This document shows, piece by piece, positions 50,480 to 59,321 of a stretch of 64,000 nt of DNA. The notes beneath the pieces were generated by a model. The model was not told where the DNA came from, did no database searches, and saw only the letters and a program-made list of their open reading frames with translations. The position numbers were made by a program, and so were the translations under genes. Origin of the DNA: an uncultured Caryophanales bacterium (GTDB lineage: Bacteria > Bacillota_I > Bacilli_A > RF39 > UBA660); assembly GCA_946628045.1 (NCBI GenBank), contig CAMOVZ010000001.1, forward strand, positions 119,763-183,762, given 5' to 3'. Each line of letters starts with the position of its first letter. Position 1 is the first letter of the stretch.

Positions 50480-51118
50480 TTATAAAATTTCCATATCTTC
50501 AATAGCTACATGTTTATTTTTATCAACTTTTTCTTCTTTTACTTTATCTTTCTTAATTGGAGATACTTTATAACTCTTCTTATTAGATAATTTAACTATT
50601 GTAGTTTTTTCTATATCCTTTAACATTTCAGAATCTAAATCTTCAGAATTTTTTTGTTTTAATTTAATATCATTAATTTCTATTTCAACAGGTGATATTA
50701 CATCAGGATTTAATTTTTCTACATAAACATAAGCTTCTTTATCATCTAATAAAACAAATGAACAAGATTCTGTTTGTTTATAATAACAAATTGGTTTTCT
50801 TATCTCTAATTGAGCATCTACCATATCATCCATTTCTTCTACTATAATAATATTTCTACCAATTAATTTAGGCACTGTATTACTTTTTACTAAAATAGAA
50901 TCAAATGTATTTAATATATTTCTTACATTACTTTCATATACCTTTGCTGGATCTCCACCATTTAATATGAACTTAATTCCAAAAATAATTAATACAACTG
51001 CGATAGTAGCACATATAATTGCATATCCTACATAATCAGTACTATATAAATAATATGCTCCAGCACCAGCTATTAATGCTCCTACTATAAATAATATCCC
51101 TTTTACATTCTCTTTCAT
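50480..51118 (-). CDS. SipW-operon membrane protein with a DUF5305-type cytosolic domain
   Basis: 212 residues from an ATG behind AGGAGGAT. Two N-terminal membrane helices (GILFIVGALIAGAGAYYL and VGYAIICATIAVVLIIFG) lead to a soluble domain. The segment YESNVRNILNTFDSILVKSN, then EMDDMVDAQLEIRKPICYY and AYVYVEK, aligns with the C-terminal cytosolic part of the DUF5305-like protein at 26959. A Lys/Glu tail follows. It sits between sipW and the DUF6273 genes, 9 bp from sipW. A role in SipW-dependent assembly or control is inferred from position. Confidence 0.65.
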   Translation of the reverse strand: MKENVKGILFIVGALIAGAGAYYLYSTDYVGYAIICATIAVVLIIFGIKFILNGGDPAKVYESNVRNILNTFDSILVKSNTVPKLIGRNIIIVEEMDDMVDAQLEIRKPICYYKQTESCSFVLLDDKEAYVYVEKLNPDVISPVEIEINDIKLKQKNSEDLDSEMLKDIEKTTIVKLSNKKSYKVSPIKKDKVKEEKVDKNKHVAIEDMEIL

Positions 51119-51127
51119 AATATCCTC

Positions 51128-52276
51128 CTAACTATTAAATAACTCTGTTAACCATACTGTTGGCCATGCTATATATGGTATTTTAAATTTAACAACACCT
51201 TTAATTTGATTTCTATTTACACTACGTGGATCATTACCATTATTAGCATCACCCTTCATAGTATAAGTAGCTTTCTTTCCAGTACCATTAATTTCTTTTA
51301 TTCTATGTACTATGATTAACTTACCATTACTATAAGCTATTATATCACCTTTTTTCAAATTTGTCTTATCACTTACTTTTTCTAATATAACAGCGTCACC
51401 TTTACTAATTGTTGGTTTCATAGAATCAGAACCAATACCAATCATATAATGTGGGAAAAATCCTGATATTAAAGCTATTAAAGTAATTAGTATTACAGCT
51501 ACTGGGATATCCCATATTGTAAATGCCTTTCTCTTAAAAACAGGTTCACTTCTATCATTAGCATCATCTATCATTGAGAAAGTACTAATATATATAAGTA
51601 TTGGTAAAGATATAGATATCATTGAATTAACATAATCACCCAAACTAGGAATTATTGGAACTACGAATAAATATATATCCATAATTAATCTATAAACAAT
51701 TGGTATCTTATAACCAACATGATATGTTATATAACTTAATACTAAATTCTTAAATATAATTGGTAAAATCATTGTAGCAGTTATATTAAAAGTAACTGCT
51801 AAATCAGTAATATCAAAACTACGAACTGTTGTAACTATTTCAAATAATATTAATAATGCTGTTAATATAGATACAATAGACTTCTTATCTTTATTAGCAC
51901 TAATAACAACATATCTTATAAATTCAACTAAAACTATTATAAGTACAGGTGCAAATATATTATCAAATATATTTATAAAACTTCTTGAATAAGCATTCTT
52001 TAAAAATCCTACGATTAATCCTAATCCATACATTACAAAGAAAGCTAAAATTATATAAAATATTACTATTTTAAATACATTCTTTCCAAGAATTGTAGTT
52101 TTATCTTTTCTAAATCCTAAGAATAAAATTGCTAATGCCAAAGTTATACCTAAGAAAGAAACACTAATAAATTCTGAATATTTCATATAATTTTGAAATA
52201 TAAATAGTTTATATAATACAACGTATGCACTCAATAAAACTAATATAATCCAACTTTTAATTGATCTTACCTTCAT
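51128..52276 (-). CDS. sipW: SipW-like (ER-type) signal peptidase I with an enlarged membrane domain
   Basis: 382 residues from an ATG behind AGAGGGAT. The first ~265 residues hold about eight membrane helices, which is not part of ordinary SipW (~190 residues). The C-terminal ~110 residues are the S26B peptidase: GIGSDSMKPTISKGDAVILE (catalytic Ser), KLIIVHRI (His in place of the bacterial Lys) and MKGDANNGNDP. SipW-type enzymes cleave TasA-like pre-proteins. Its neighbours are a TasA-like gene upstream and two TasA-like/DUF6273 genes downstream. Confidence 0.88.
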   Translation of the reverse strand: MKVRSIKSWIILVLLSAYVVLYKLFIFQNYMKYSEFISVSFLGITLALAILFLGFRKDKTTILGKNVFKIVIFYIILAFFVMYGLGLIVGFLKNAYSRSFINIFDNIFAPVLIIVLVEFIRYVVISANKDKKSIVSILTALLILFEIVTTVRSFDITDLAVTFNITATMILPIIFKNLVLSYITYHVGYKIPIVYRLIMDIYLFVVPIIPSLGDYVNSMISISLPILIYISTFSMIDDANDRSEPVFKRKAFTIWDIPVAVILITLIALISGFFPHYMIGIGSDSMKPTISKGDAVILEKVSDKTNLKKGDIIAYSNGKLIIVHRIKEINGTGKKATYTMKGDANNGNDPRSVNRNQIKGVVKFKIPYIAWPTVWLTELFNS

Positions 52277-52334
52277 ATTATCCCTCTTTTTTTCTTTTTT
52301 AACACATAAAATTATAAAGATTATTCTTTATAAT

Positions 52335-52901
52335 TTATTTTTGACTATATACCATAGTAACACTTAGATCCATAGATTGATCTGTTTTAGGTAATTGTGA
52401 ATCATCAGTAATACTACTATCAAACTCAACTCTTACTTTAAAGTTTTCACTTTCTCCTACTTTAAGCTCTTCTCCTACTAAGATTTCAGAACCATCAGTA
52501 TGAGTAAATGTGTAATTAACATAAACATCTTGTTCACTACTTACACCTTCTACTATTGGTAGTGAATCTAATTTAGCATCAATTGTTCCTTCATTAACTA
52601 CATCAACAGTAAACTCATAGAAATCCCCTGGTTTATCTAATGTAATTGCATAATTAATATTTAATTCATCAGGCGTAATTGTAGCTGCGGTATCAGGAGT
52701 TACACTACCGCTTGATACAAGTAAATTATCAAAGTGAATATCCCAAACACTATCATTTATTTTTGTTTCACCATTAATATTAAATGTTGAACTAAGTAAA
52801 GCAAAACCAACTGTAATAGTTAATAATAAAACAACTAATAATAATATACCCACATATTTTTTCTTTTTTATATTTCTTATTTCTTGTTCTTTATTATTCA
52901 T
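52335..52901 (-). CDS. TasA-like SipW substrate (short)
   Basis: 188 residues from the ATG at 52901 behind GGAG. The signal is KKKYVGILLLVVLLLTITVG followed by FALLSSTFNINGETKI. The mature part contains KPGDFYEFTVDVVNEGTIDA and ends SVTMVYSQK. It is a single TasA/camelysin-type domain without DUF6273, so it is the best candidate for the main fibre or matrix subunit. It is the first gene of the sipW operon and is followed by sipW after 58 bp. Confidence 0.8.
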   Translation of the reverse strand: MNNKEQEIRNIKKKKYVGILLLVVLLLTITVGFALLSSTFNINGETKINDSVWDIHFDNLLVSSGSVTPDTAATITPDELNINYAITLDKPGDFYEFTVDVVNEGTIDAKLDSLPIVEGVSSEQDVYVNYTFTHTDGSEILVGEELKVGESENFKVRVEFDSSITDDSQLPKTDQSMDLSVTMVYSQK

Positions 52902-52997
52902 AGACAAAACTCCATATCTTACACTTATGATTATATTATATTTATTAACCAAATTTCAATAAATATTAGACAAATAGTTGTAAATTTACAAAAAAAA

Positions 52998-53020
52998 GAG
53001 AATTAAAATTTAATTCTCTC
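52998..53020 (-). terminator. Terminator after glyS
   Basis: AGAGAATTAAA / TTTAATTCTCT stem with T8 on the minus strand. Confidence 0.85.
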
Positions 53021-54382
53021 ATTTATATAACTAACTACTTCATCTAACTTTAAAGTAATTTGTTCCATTGTATCTCTATCTCTAATTGTAACAGTATCAT
53101 TATTAATAGTTTCATCATCTACTGTAATACACCATGGAGTACCAATAGCATCACTTCTTCTATATCTTTTACCAATAGAACCAGACTCATCATAACTAGC
53201 CATGAAATATTTATTTAACATATCATATACTTCAGTAGCTTTATCTCCATGATATTTCTTAGCTAAAGGTAATACACATACTTTATAAGGAGCTAAACTT
53301 GGAGTTATATGTAATACTTCTCTAACATCTCCTTCAGCAATTTCTTCTTCTTCATAAGCATCACATAATACTGATAATAATAATCTATCAACACCAACAC
53401 TAGGTTCAATAACATAAGGAACATATTTTTCATTAGTTTCTGGATCTAAATATTTCAACTCAGTCTTAGAATGATCTTGATGAACAGATAAATCATAATC
53501 AGTTCTATCAGCTATTCCCCATAATTCTCCCCAACCCATTGGGTATTTATATTCAATATCAGTTGTTGCTTTACTATAAAAAGCTAATTCTTCTTTAGCA
53601 TGATCTCTATATCTTAAATTTTCTTCTTTAATTCCTATTTCTTTTAAGAAATTTAAACATTTTTGTTTCCAGTATGCATGCCACTCTAAATCAGTATCAG
53701 GTTTACAAAAGAACTCATATTCCATTTGTTCGAATTCACGAGTTCTAAATATAAAGTTACCCGGAGTAATTTCATTTCTAAAAGCCTTACCAATTTGACC
53801 TATACCAAAAGGTACTTTAGCTCTTTGACTTCTTAAAACATTATTAAAATTAACAAATATTCCTTGAGCAGTTTCTCCTCTTAAATATACTTTAGATGAA
53901 GAATCTTCAGTAACTCCAATATGAGTTTCAAATAATAAATTAAATTGACGAATACCAGTAAAATCACTTTTTCCACATTTAGGACAAACAATCTTATTAT
54001 CACTAATATATTTTTCTAATTTTTCATTACTCCATCCATCACCAGTTTCAACTCCTCCTGTAAAATCTTCAATTAATTTATCAGCACGATGTCTTGATTT
54101 ACAACTCTTACAATCAATTAAAGGATCTGCAAAACTAGCAACATGACCTGATGCAACCCATACTTCTGGATTCATTATAATAGCAGCATCTAATCCATAA
54201 CTATTTTTTTCTTCTTGAATAAACTTTTTCCACCAAGCTCTTTTTATATTTTCTTTTAATTCTCTACCTAATGGACCATAATCCCATGAATTAGAAAGTC
54301 CACCATAGATTTCACTTCCTTGAAATATAAAACCATATTGTTTACAATAATTTACTACTTTTTCCATCGTTAGATTTGTCAT
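53003..54382 (-). CDS. glyS: Glycyl-tRNA synthetase (dimeric type)
   Basis: 459 residues from the ATG at 54382 behind GGAGG. It is a class II enzyme of the alpha2 type, with YGFIFQGSEIYGGLSNSWDY, the Cys-rich CKSCKSRHRADK and CPKCGKSD zinc region, GLVNFN-like RGETAQGIFVNFNNV (motif 2 area), and a C-terminal anticodon-binding domain (VCVLPLAKKYHGDKA). It charges tRNA-Gly. It lies downstream of a LOG-like gene and a T-box leader. Confidence 0.96.
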   Translation of the reverse strand: MTNLTMEKVVNYCKQYGFIFQGSEIYGGLSNSWDYGPLGRELKENIKRAWWKKFIQEEKNSYGLDAAIIMNPEVWVASGHVASFADPLIDCKSCKSRHRADKLIEDFTGGVETGDGWSNEKLEKYISDNKIVCPKCGKSDFTGIRQFNLLFETHIGVTEDSSSKVYLRGETAQGIFVNFNNVLRSQRAKVPFGIGQIGKAFRNEITPGNFIFRTREFEQMEYEFFCKPDTDLEWHAYWKQKCLNFLKEIGIKEENLRYRDHAKEELAFYSKATTDIEYKYPMGWGELWGIADRTDYDLSVHQDHSKTELKYLDPETNEKYVPYVIEPSVGVDRLLLSVLCDAYEEEEIAEGDVREVLHITPSLAPYKVCVLPLAKKYHGDKATEVYDMLNKYFMASYDESGSIGKRYRRSDAIGTPWCITVDDETINNDTVTIRDRDTMEQITLKLDEVVSYINERIKF

Positions 54383-54707
54383 TTTCATTTTCCTCCATAT
54401 CTTTTAATATATTATCAATTTCACTTTCTATATGAATATAAGAAGAAGGTGCTTCATCAATATATCCTTCTAAGTGACTTTTATATAAATTATTAATTAA
54501 GTCTGAATAAAACATATTTTTATTATATAGAAATAAATTTTTATTTAATTTATTAGCTGTAAAAATATCACTAAATGCACTAATACCACCAGGAACTACT
54601 ATAACATCAGTACTATCTTCAATATTTTCTACAACATTATATTTCTTCATTATTTTATCAATTTCTTCTAGATTCATATCTAAATCACTAACGTATATTT
54701 TTTTCAT
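54342..54707 (-). CDS. Truncated, degenerate LOG-like (lysine decarboxylase-fold) protein
   Basis: 121 residues from an ATG behind AGGAGGGA. VIVVPGGISAFSDIF corresponds to the PGGxGTxxE region of LOG/TIGR00730 nucleotide-hydrolase proteins. NLFLYNKNMFYSDLINNLYK and GYIDEAPSSYIHIESEIDN match the rest of that C-terminal half. The GT and catalytic Glu are not kept, and the N-terminal half of the family is missing. It overlaps glyS by about 40 bases and is under the same T-box. Probably not an active enzyme; function unknown. Confidence 0.5.
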   Translation of the reverse strand: MKKIYVSDLDMNLEEIDKIMKKYNVVENIEDSTDVIVVPGGISAFSDIFTANKLNKNLFLYNKNMFYSDLINNLYKSHLEGYIDEAPSSYIHIESEIDNILKDMEENENDKSNDGKSSKLL

Positions 54708-54724
54708 ATTCCCTCCTAAAAATA

Positions 54725-54842
54725 AAAAACTCCTAGAATTTGTAAGGACGAAGTTACCTCCGCGGTTCCACCTTACTTATTCTAGAAGAATCGTCTTTTT
54801 CTTATACTGCTCTTGGCTTTCCACACCCGTCATCACACTTAT
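54725..54842 (-). promoter_or_regulatory. T-box leader of the LOG-like/glyS operon (short form)
   Basis: The core AAGGTGGAACCGCGG and CTTCGTCCTT is clear, with terminator arms TTCTAGAATAAGTAAGG / CCTTACAAATTCTAGGA and a T6 run. From the promoter's likely start (~54842) to the T-box only about 70 bases remain, so a full-length Stem I does not fit. A GGT/GGG specifier candidate lies in GACGGGTGTGG. Gly-specific control is inferred from glyS. Confidence 0.85.
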
Positions 54843-54848
54843 GCATTA

Positions 54849-54877
54849 AATATAATATTTTTTTTTAGAAAAGTCAA
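54849..54877 (-). promoter_or_regulatory. Promoter of the glyS T-box operon
   Basis: TTGACT (54872-54877), 17-base spacer, TATATT (54849-54854) on the minus strand. Confidence 0.75.
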
Positions 54878-54885
54878 GATTATTA

Positions 54886-55341
54886 TTATATTGCTTGCTC
54901 ATATAAAATAGAAAAACTTGTATCAAAAGTATAATCATCTTTATCAATATATTCTTTATATAAAACTGTATATTTTACCCTAATAGATTCACCTTTTTTA
55001 ATAATATCACCTGTATTAATTTTATTCCCATTTTCATAAACTAGATCATAATCAATATATTCATCATCATTATTATAAACACAATCAGTAATTTCAACAT
55101 TATATCCAGTAGAATTAACCACATCAAAATATAATTCATAATAATCTCCAGGTTTAACTAATTCTGCAGAATAATCTATATTTGCTCCATCAACTTTATT
55201 AAACACAACATTATCAGTATAATTGATATTATCATAATAAATGCCTTTTTTTAAATCCCCACTAGCATTAGCATTAAAATTCTTGTAACAAAGTCCCGCT
55301 ATAATTAGTATAGTTACTAGTATTGCTTTAATATATTTCAT
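54886..55341 (-). CDS. Small exported TasA-like protein
   Basis: 151 residues from an ATG behind AGGGGGT. The signal peptide (AILVTILIIAGLCYKNFNAN-ASG) looks more like a conventional signal than the SipW-cognate form. The mature part has VKPGDYYELYFDVVNSTGYN, equivalent to the PGDFYEFTVDVVN motif, and ends SILYEQ like its paralogues. It has its own promoter (TTGATT-17-TATAAT). It is probably another matrix-type subunit; the divergent signal raises the question of which peptidase processes it. Confidence 0.65.
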   Translation of the reverse strand: MKYIKAILVTILIIAGLCYKNFNANASGDLKKGIYYDNINYTDNVVFNKVDGANIDYSAELVKPGDYYELYFDVVNSTGYNVEITDCVYNNDDEYIDYDLVYENGNKINTGDIIKKGESIRVKYTVLYKEYIDKDDYTFDTSFSILYEQAI

Positions 55342-55389
55342 AAAAACCCCCTAATTCAAAGTACTCATAGTATCTCTAAATTGCCGTAT

Positions 55390-55418
55390 ATTATACTACA
55401 AAATAGCAAAAAAATCAA
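55390..55418 (-). promoter_or_regulatory. Promoter of the small TasA-like gene
   Basis: TTGATT (55413-55418), 17-base spacer, TATAAT (55390-55395) on the minus strand. The divergent comEB promoter shares this 130-bp gap (TGATATTAT extended -10 near 55446). Confidence 0.6.
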
Positions 55419-55470
55419 GTTTTACTATACTTTCAATAAAAAAATGATATTATAAATATAGGAGGAATTT

Positions 55471-55995
55471 ATGGAAAACTTAAAAAGAAAAAACTATTTA
55501 AATTGGGATGAATATTTTATGGGTATTGCAAAACTAACTTCTGGTAGAAGTAAAGATCCTAATACACAAGTTGGTGCTTGTATAGTTAGTAATGATAATA
55601 GAATCTTGTCAACTGGATATAATGGTACCCCTAATGGTTTTCATGACGATGATTTTCCTTGGCAAAGAGAAGGGAATCCATTAGAAACAAAATATATGTA
55701 TGTATGTCATGCTGAAGAAAACGCTATTGAAAATTTTAGAGGATATAAAAGAGAATTTGAAAACGCTAGAATTTATGTTAATTTATTTCCTTGTAATGAA
55801 TGCGCAAAAAAAATAATTCAAAGTGGAATTAAAGAAGTAATTTATTTATCAGACAAATATGCTGATTCTGATTCAACAAAGGCAGCTAAATTATTATTTG
55901 ATACATGTAAAGTCACATATAGAAAATTGGATGAAACTCATCAAAAAGAATTTAAAATATCTCTAAAACCTGATACAGAAATTGAATATGAATAA
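55471..55995 (+). CDS. comEB: dCMP deaminase (ComEB family)
   Basis: 174 residues from an ATG behind AGGAGG. Zinc and catalytic motifs are CHAEENAI (HAE) and PCNEC (PCxxC). The substrate region YNGTPNGFHDDDFPW is typical of dCMP deaminases. The enzyme makes dUMP for thymidylate synthesis. It is related to ComEB, which is encoded with comEA and comEC in Bacillus; here it is 50 kb away from them. It stands alone on the plus strand and converges with the prepilin-like gene. Confidence 0.92.
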   Translation: MENLKRKNYLNWDEYFMGIAKLTSGRSKDPNTQVGACIVSNDNRILSTGYNGTPNGFHDDDFPWQREGNPLETKYMYVCHAEENAIENFRGYKREFENARIYVNLFPCNECAKKIIQSGIKEVIYLSDKYADSDSTKAAKLLFDTCKVTYRKLDETHQKEFKISLKPDTEIEYE

Positions 55996-56025
55996 AAAAA
56001 AAGAAGTTTTAAAACTTCTTTTTTT
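55994..56025. terminator. Bidirectional terminator
   Basis: AAAGAAGTTTT / AAAACTTCTTT palindrome flanked by A and T runs, between the convergent comEB and prepilin-like genes. Confidence 0.85.
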
Positions 56026-59000
56026 ATTTGTAACATGTACTGCTACAATAAGTATAATAACAACATCCTTGATCAGAATTTCCATCTGGATTTGATACAC
56101 ACTTACCAGAACGATTTATTTTATGTGCACCTAGCCACCTACTTCCACCTTTTGTATTATAACAATAATCTGCAGAAAAAACTGTTGAATACATTTTTTC
56201 ACTACAATTACATTTATATGAACTAACACTTACACTGCATGATTTAGAATTTCCTACATTATCTTTTACAGTGTATGTTTTTCCAGATTTAACTCCGCTA
56301 TCAGTTGAACTAGATTCATAGCAGCCACTTCCACTATCAGAACATGATACTTTAACAGTAACACCTGATGTAGAACCAGTATTAGATTTAGATATCGTAC
56401 ATGAAGGTGCTGTTTTATCAATTTTTATCATTGTTTTACTTTTTGCCGAACAATTTCCCGCGTTATCACATGCACGTATATATACATATTGATTTCTTTC
56501 TGCACTAAAATCTCCAGTTTTTACAGTATTAGCATTTGAACCATTTGCAGTCACAACCCATTGATTATTATGATCACTTCCAACTGAAGAAGCAGATTCT
56601 AAATATGTATATTGATAATTTTTTAACCCTGAAGCACTATCACTACTTTTAAGTGTTAAAGCAAAATTGCTTTTTGTCCAACCTCCTCCTGTTGGATTAG
56701 TAATTTCTGGCGTTTTTGGTGCAGTCTTATCAATTTTTATCCATGTTGATGCAGAATCAGAACAATTTCCTACCATATCACATGCTTTAATATATACTTT
56801 TTGATTTCTTTCTGCACTGAATTCTCCTGTATCAAACTTCATACTCTTTACACCACTAGTATTTTTACCATTAGTTAATTCATTCCATTTTTGTTCTGCA
56901 TCACTACCATATGCAGTAGCACTAGCATTATAAGTATAATAATGATTTCCCAATCCAGACATTGAATCTGTTGAAGTTATATTCAATTTGAAATTTTTAT
57001 TTGTCCATTTTTCACCTGAAGGATTAACTATCGTTGGTTTTGATGGCTTTGTTCTATCCAATTTGACTTTGAAACTTTTTGCTGAAGAACAATTACCAAG
57101 TTTATCACATGCCCTAAATGAAATTGTAGATTCTCCCTGAGCATTAACATTTCTATATGACTGATTCAAATCAGTAACATTTTCATTAGCACCTGTAGTA
57201 GTTAATAAATAATAAACTCCACCACTAGCTGCATCAGTAGCACCACTAGCTACAACTGTTGCATAATTGTTATACCATTTATCTGAAGTAATAGCTGTTT
57301 TACCATTACAAGAAGTAATATTATCTGATGTAGTTTTTTGACAACCTTTCAAAGTTAGTCCTGTTGGTGGTGTTCTATCAATCATTATTTGTGTATTACT
57401 CTTAGTAGAACAGTTACCTGCTTTATCACACACATGTAAATAAACTGTACTATTTCTCTCAGCTTTCCAAGGTTCAGTTGTAAATGAAGTTTTTCCTGTA
57501 CCACCGTTCAATTTTACCCATTGCTTAGTATCATCAGAACCAGTTGCTGTAGCATCAGATTTATATGTATAATAATAGTTTTCTATTCCTGATAAAGCAT
57601 CGCTACTCGAAAGTTTTAATGTAACATTAGATTTAGTCCATTTGCCATTAGTACTACCAGTACTAGAATTTACTATCACTGGTGCAGTAGGTGCTTTTTT
57701 ATCAAGATTAGCATACATTACATAAACCGCCTTATTACCTGCCTTATCATAAACAGTTAATACTCCTCGTCTTAAACCGTCACTTGTAAATTTAATATTT
57801 GCTGTACAAGATTTGCCATTACAACTACCAGAACTAGCTTCTTCTATATTACTTACAGTTTGATAATTAGCATCTGAAGTACTTGTAATACCTTTTTTAT
57901 TAACTTCCCATTTCCAATTTTTTATAGCAACTTCATCAGTAAATTTAACAGTATACATAATTCCTCCTGCAAATTTTGAAGAATTCATATATCCATTTAC
58001 TAAATTATTATATTCATTAGAATTTATTGTTGCAGTACCATTATTAGAAAGTGATGTTGAACTTCTTCCTGTCAATATATTAGAACCCGTCTTTGAACCG
58101 TTTGAATTTAATGCATATGCTTCAACATCTATAATAGGTTTTTCAACATCAATATTAACTCTTACTTTACAATAATTAACATTACCAGCATTATCTTTTA
58201 TTTGAATAGTATCAAATTCATGTGATTCAGTACCATTCCATGTTTTAGTAAATGTAGATCTAATACATCCACTACCACTACCATCTTTACATACAACTGT
58301 TATTTTTCTCTCTTTATTAGATGAATTAATATTAATCCAATCATTTTCACTTGCTGCTCCTTTTGTTTGAGCTGCAACACAAGTTGGAGGAGTTTTATCA
58401 TGATATACAGCCTCTGCTTGTCCACCTTCAGAACCTATAAATTCAACATGATCATTTACACCACCATCTACATTTCTAACAGTTGCTTTAATAGCAACTG
58501 TAGTCTCTTTAGAAATATCAATATAATCTTTTAAATTATTATCCCTATTGACAACAATATCAGTAGCTCTATTAGCACTTAATGTACCTGAACTATAAAC
58601 TTCTCTTAATCCCGATTCTCCTTGAACTTTAGTTAAAATGCTATAACTATAACCATCAATAGCTAGTTTTTTCCCATCTTTTGTTCCTCCTCCAAAAGCA
58701 ATTGTAAATTTTGCTTCTGCAACCTTTTGAAGTATAGAACTATCATTGTCAATGCTATTGCCTTCACTATCAACGAAATCTATTTTTATAGTTGGTTTTG
58801 CTTTAGCAGCTTCAGTAGGAACTTTATCTTTTCCACAATATAAATATGCTTTATAAATATATTTTGTTTTTGATTCCTTATATGCTGTTACATAGGAGTT
58901 TTCCATACAACTTTCATTATTACCATTTTTAATATCTTCAGTTATATATTTGTTATTTTTTAATACGTTAATTGAAATTGTAGTAGTCTCCCCAATATTT

Positions 59001-59221
59001 TTAGGTAATTGACTTCTGTTATCTTGTAAATAATTCTCAGCAGCCATAGCCAAAGTCTTTTCTTGATTAGTTTTTTGTTCATTTTTAGCTCTATCAATAA
59101 AATGAATTACTGCCGTGATTGAAACAGCTAACAATATACCAATAATTACAATAACTGCTAATAGTTCAATTAATGTAAAACCTTTATTTGAATTATTTGT
59201 TTTTTTCATAAAACACTTCAT
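56024..59221 (-). CDS. Giant type IV prepilin-like adhesin with Ig-like repeats
   Basis: 1,065 residues from the ATG at 59221 (AGGTG, 4 bases upstream). The start carries the class III prepilin signal KGFTLIELLAV with the cleavage G, E at mature position 5 and a hydrophobic helix. About four ~105-residue repeats (residues ~505-930) follow, each of the form W-T-x-S-x-x-x-L ... SG-x-x-x-Y-x-YT ... ERN-x-x-VY-x-x-ACDxAGNCS ... IDKTAP. A Cys-rich C terminus (11 or more Cys in the last ~60 residues) completes it. It is probably a pilus-tip or surface adhesin processed by a prepilin peptidase. No pilus assembly genes are in the window. Confidence 0.75.
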   Translation of the reverse strand: MKCFMKKTNNSNKGFTLIELLAVIVIIGILLAVSITAVIHFIDRAKNEQKTNQEKTLAMAAENYLQDNRSQLPKNIGETTTISINVLKNNKYITEDIKNGNNESCMENSYVTAYKESKTKYIYKAYLYCGKDKVPTEAAKAKPTIKIDFVDSEGNSIDNDSSILQKVAEAKFTIAFGGGTKDGKKLAIDGYSYSILTKVQGESGLREVYSSGTLSANRATDIVVNRDNNLKDYIDISKETTVAIKATVRNVDGGVNDHVEFIGSEGGQAEAVYHDKTPPTCVAAQTKGAASENDWININSSNKERKITVVCKDGSGSGCIRSTFTKTWNGTESHEFDTIQIKDNAGNVNYCKVRVNIDVEKPIIDVEAYALNSNGSKTGSNILTGRSSTSLSNNGTATINSNEYNNLVNGYMNSSKFAGGIMYTVKFTDEVAIKNWKWEVNKKGITSTSDANYQTVSNIEEASSGSCNGKSCTANIKFTSDGLRRGVLTVYDKAGNKAVYVMYANLDKKAPTAPVIVNSSTGSTNGKWTKSNVTLKLSSSDALSGIENYYYTYKSDATATGSDDTKQWVKLNGGTGKTSFTTEPWKAERNSTVYLHVCDKAGNCSTKSNTQIMIDRTPPTGLTLKGCQKTTSDNITSCNGKTAITSDKWYNNYATVVASGATDAASGGVYYLLTTTGANENVTDLNQSYRNVNAQGESTISFRACDKLGNCSSAKSFKVKLDRTKPSKPTIVNPSGEKWTNKNFKLNITSTDSMSGLGNHYYTYNASATAYGSDAEQKWNELTNGKNTSGVKSMKFDTGEFSAERNQKVYIKACDMVGNCSDSASTWIKIDKTAPKTPEITNPTGGGWTKSNFALTLKSSDSASGLKNYQYTYLESASSVGSDHNNQWVVTANGSNANTVKTGDFSAERNQYVYIRACDNAGNCSAKSKTMIKIDKTAPSCTISKSNTGSTSGVTVKVSCSDSGSGCYESSSTDSGVKSGKTYTVKDNVGNSKSCSVSVSSYKCNCSEKMYSTVFSADYCYNTKGGSRWLGAHKINRSGKCVSNPDGNSDQGCCYYTYCSSTCYK

Positions 59222-59286
59222 AAAACACCTACCAACTCTATTATTTATACTAATAATAGTATATATCAATTATATCAATATTACAA

Positions 59287-59320
59287 TAAAAATTCTAATT
59301 CAAAATGAATTAGAATTTTT
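59287..59320 (-). terminator. Terminator after the cyclophilin gene
   Basis: AAAAATTCTAATTCA / TGAATTAGAATTTTT inverted repeat just past the gene's stop region. Confidence 0.75.
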
Positions 59321-59321
59321 A

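Noticed and set aside
45963..55341. A diversity-generating reverse transcriptase or template repeat in the SipW island
   Set aside because: Every gene in the island was read and none has RT motifs. No second copy of the G+C-rich tract is visible, so the DGR idea rests on the variable region alone.
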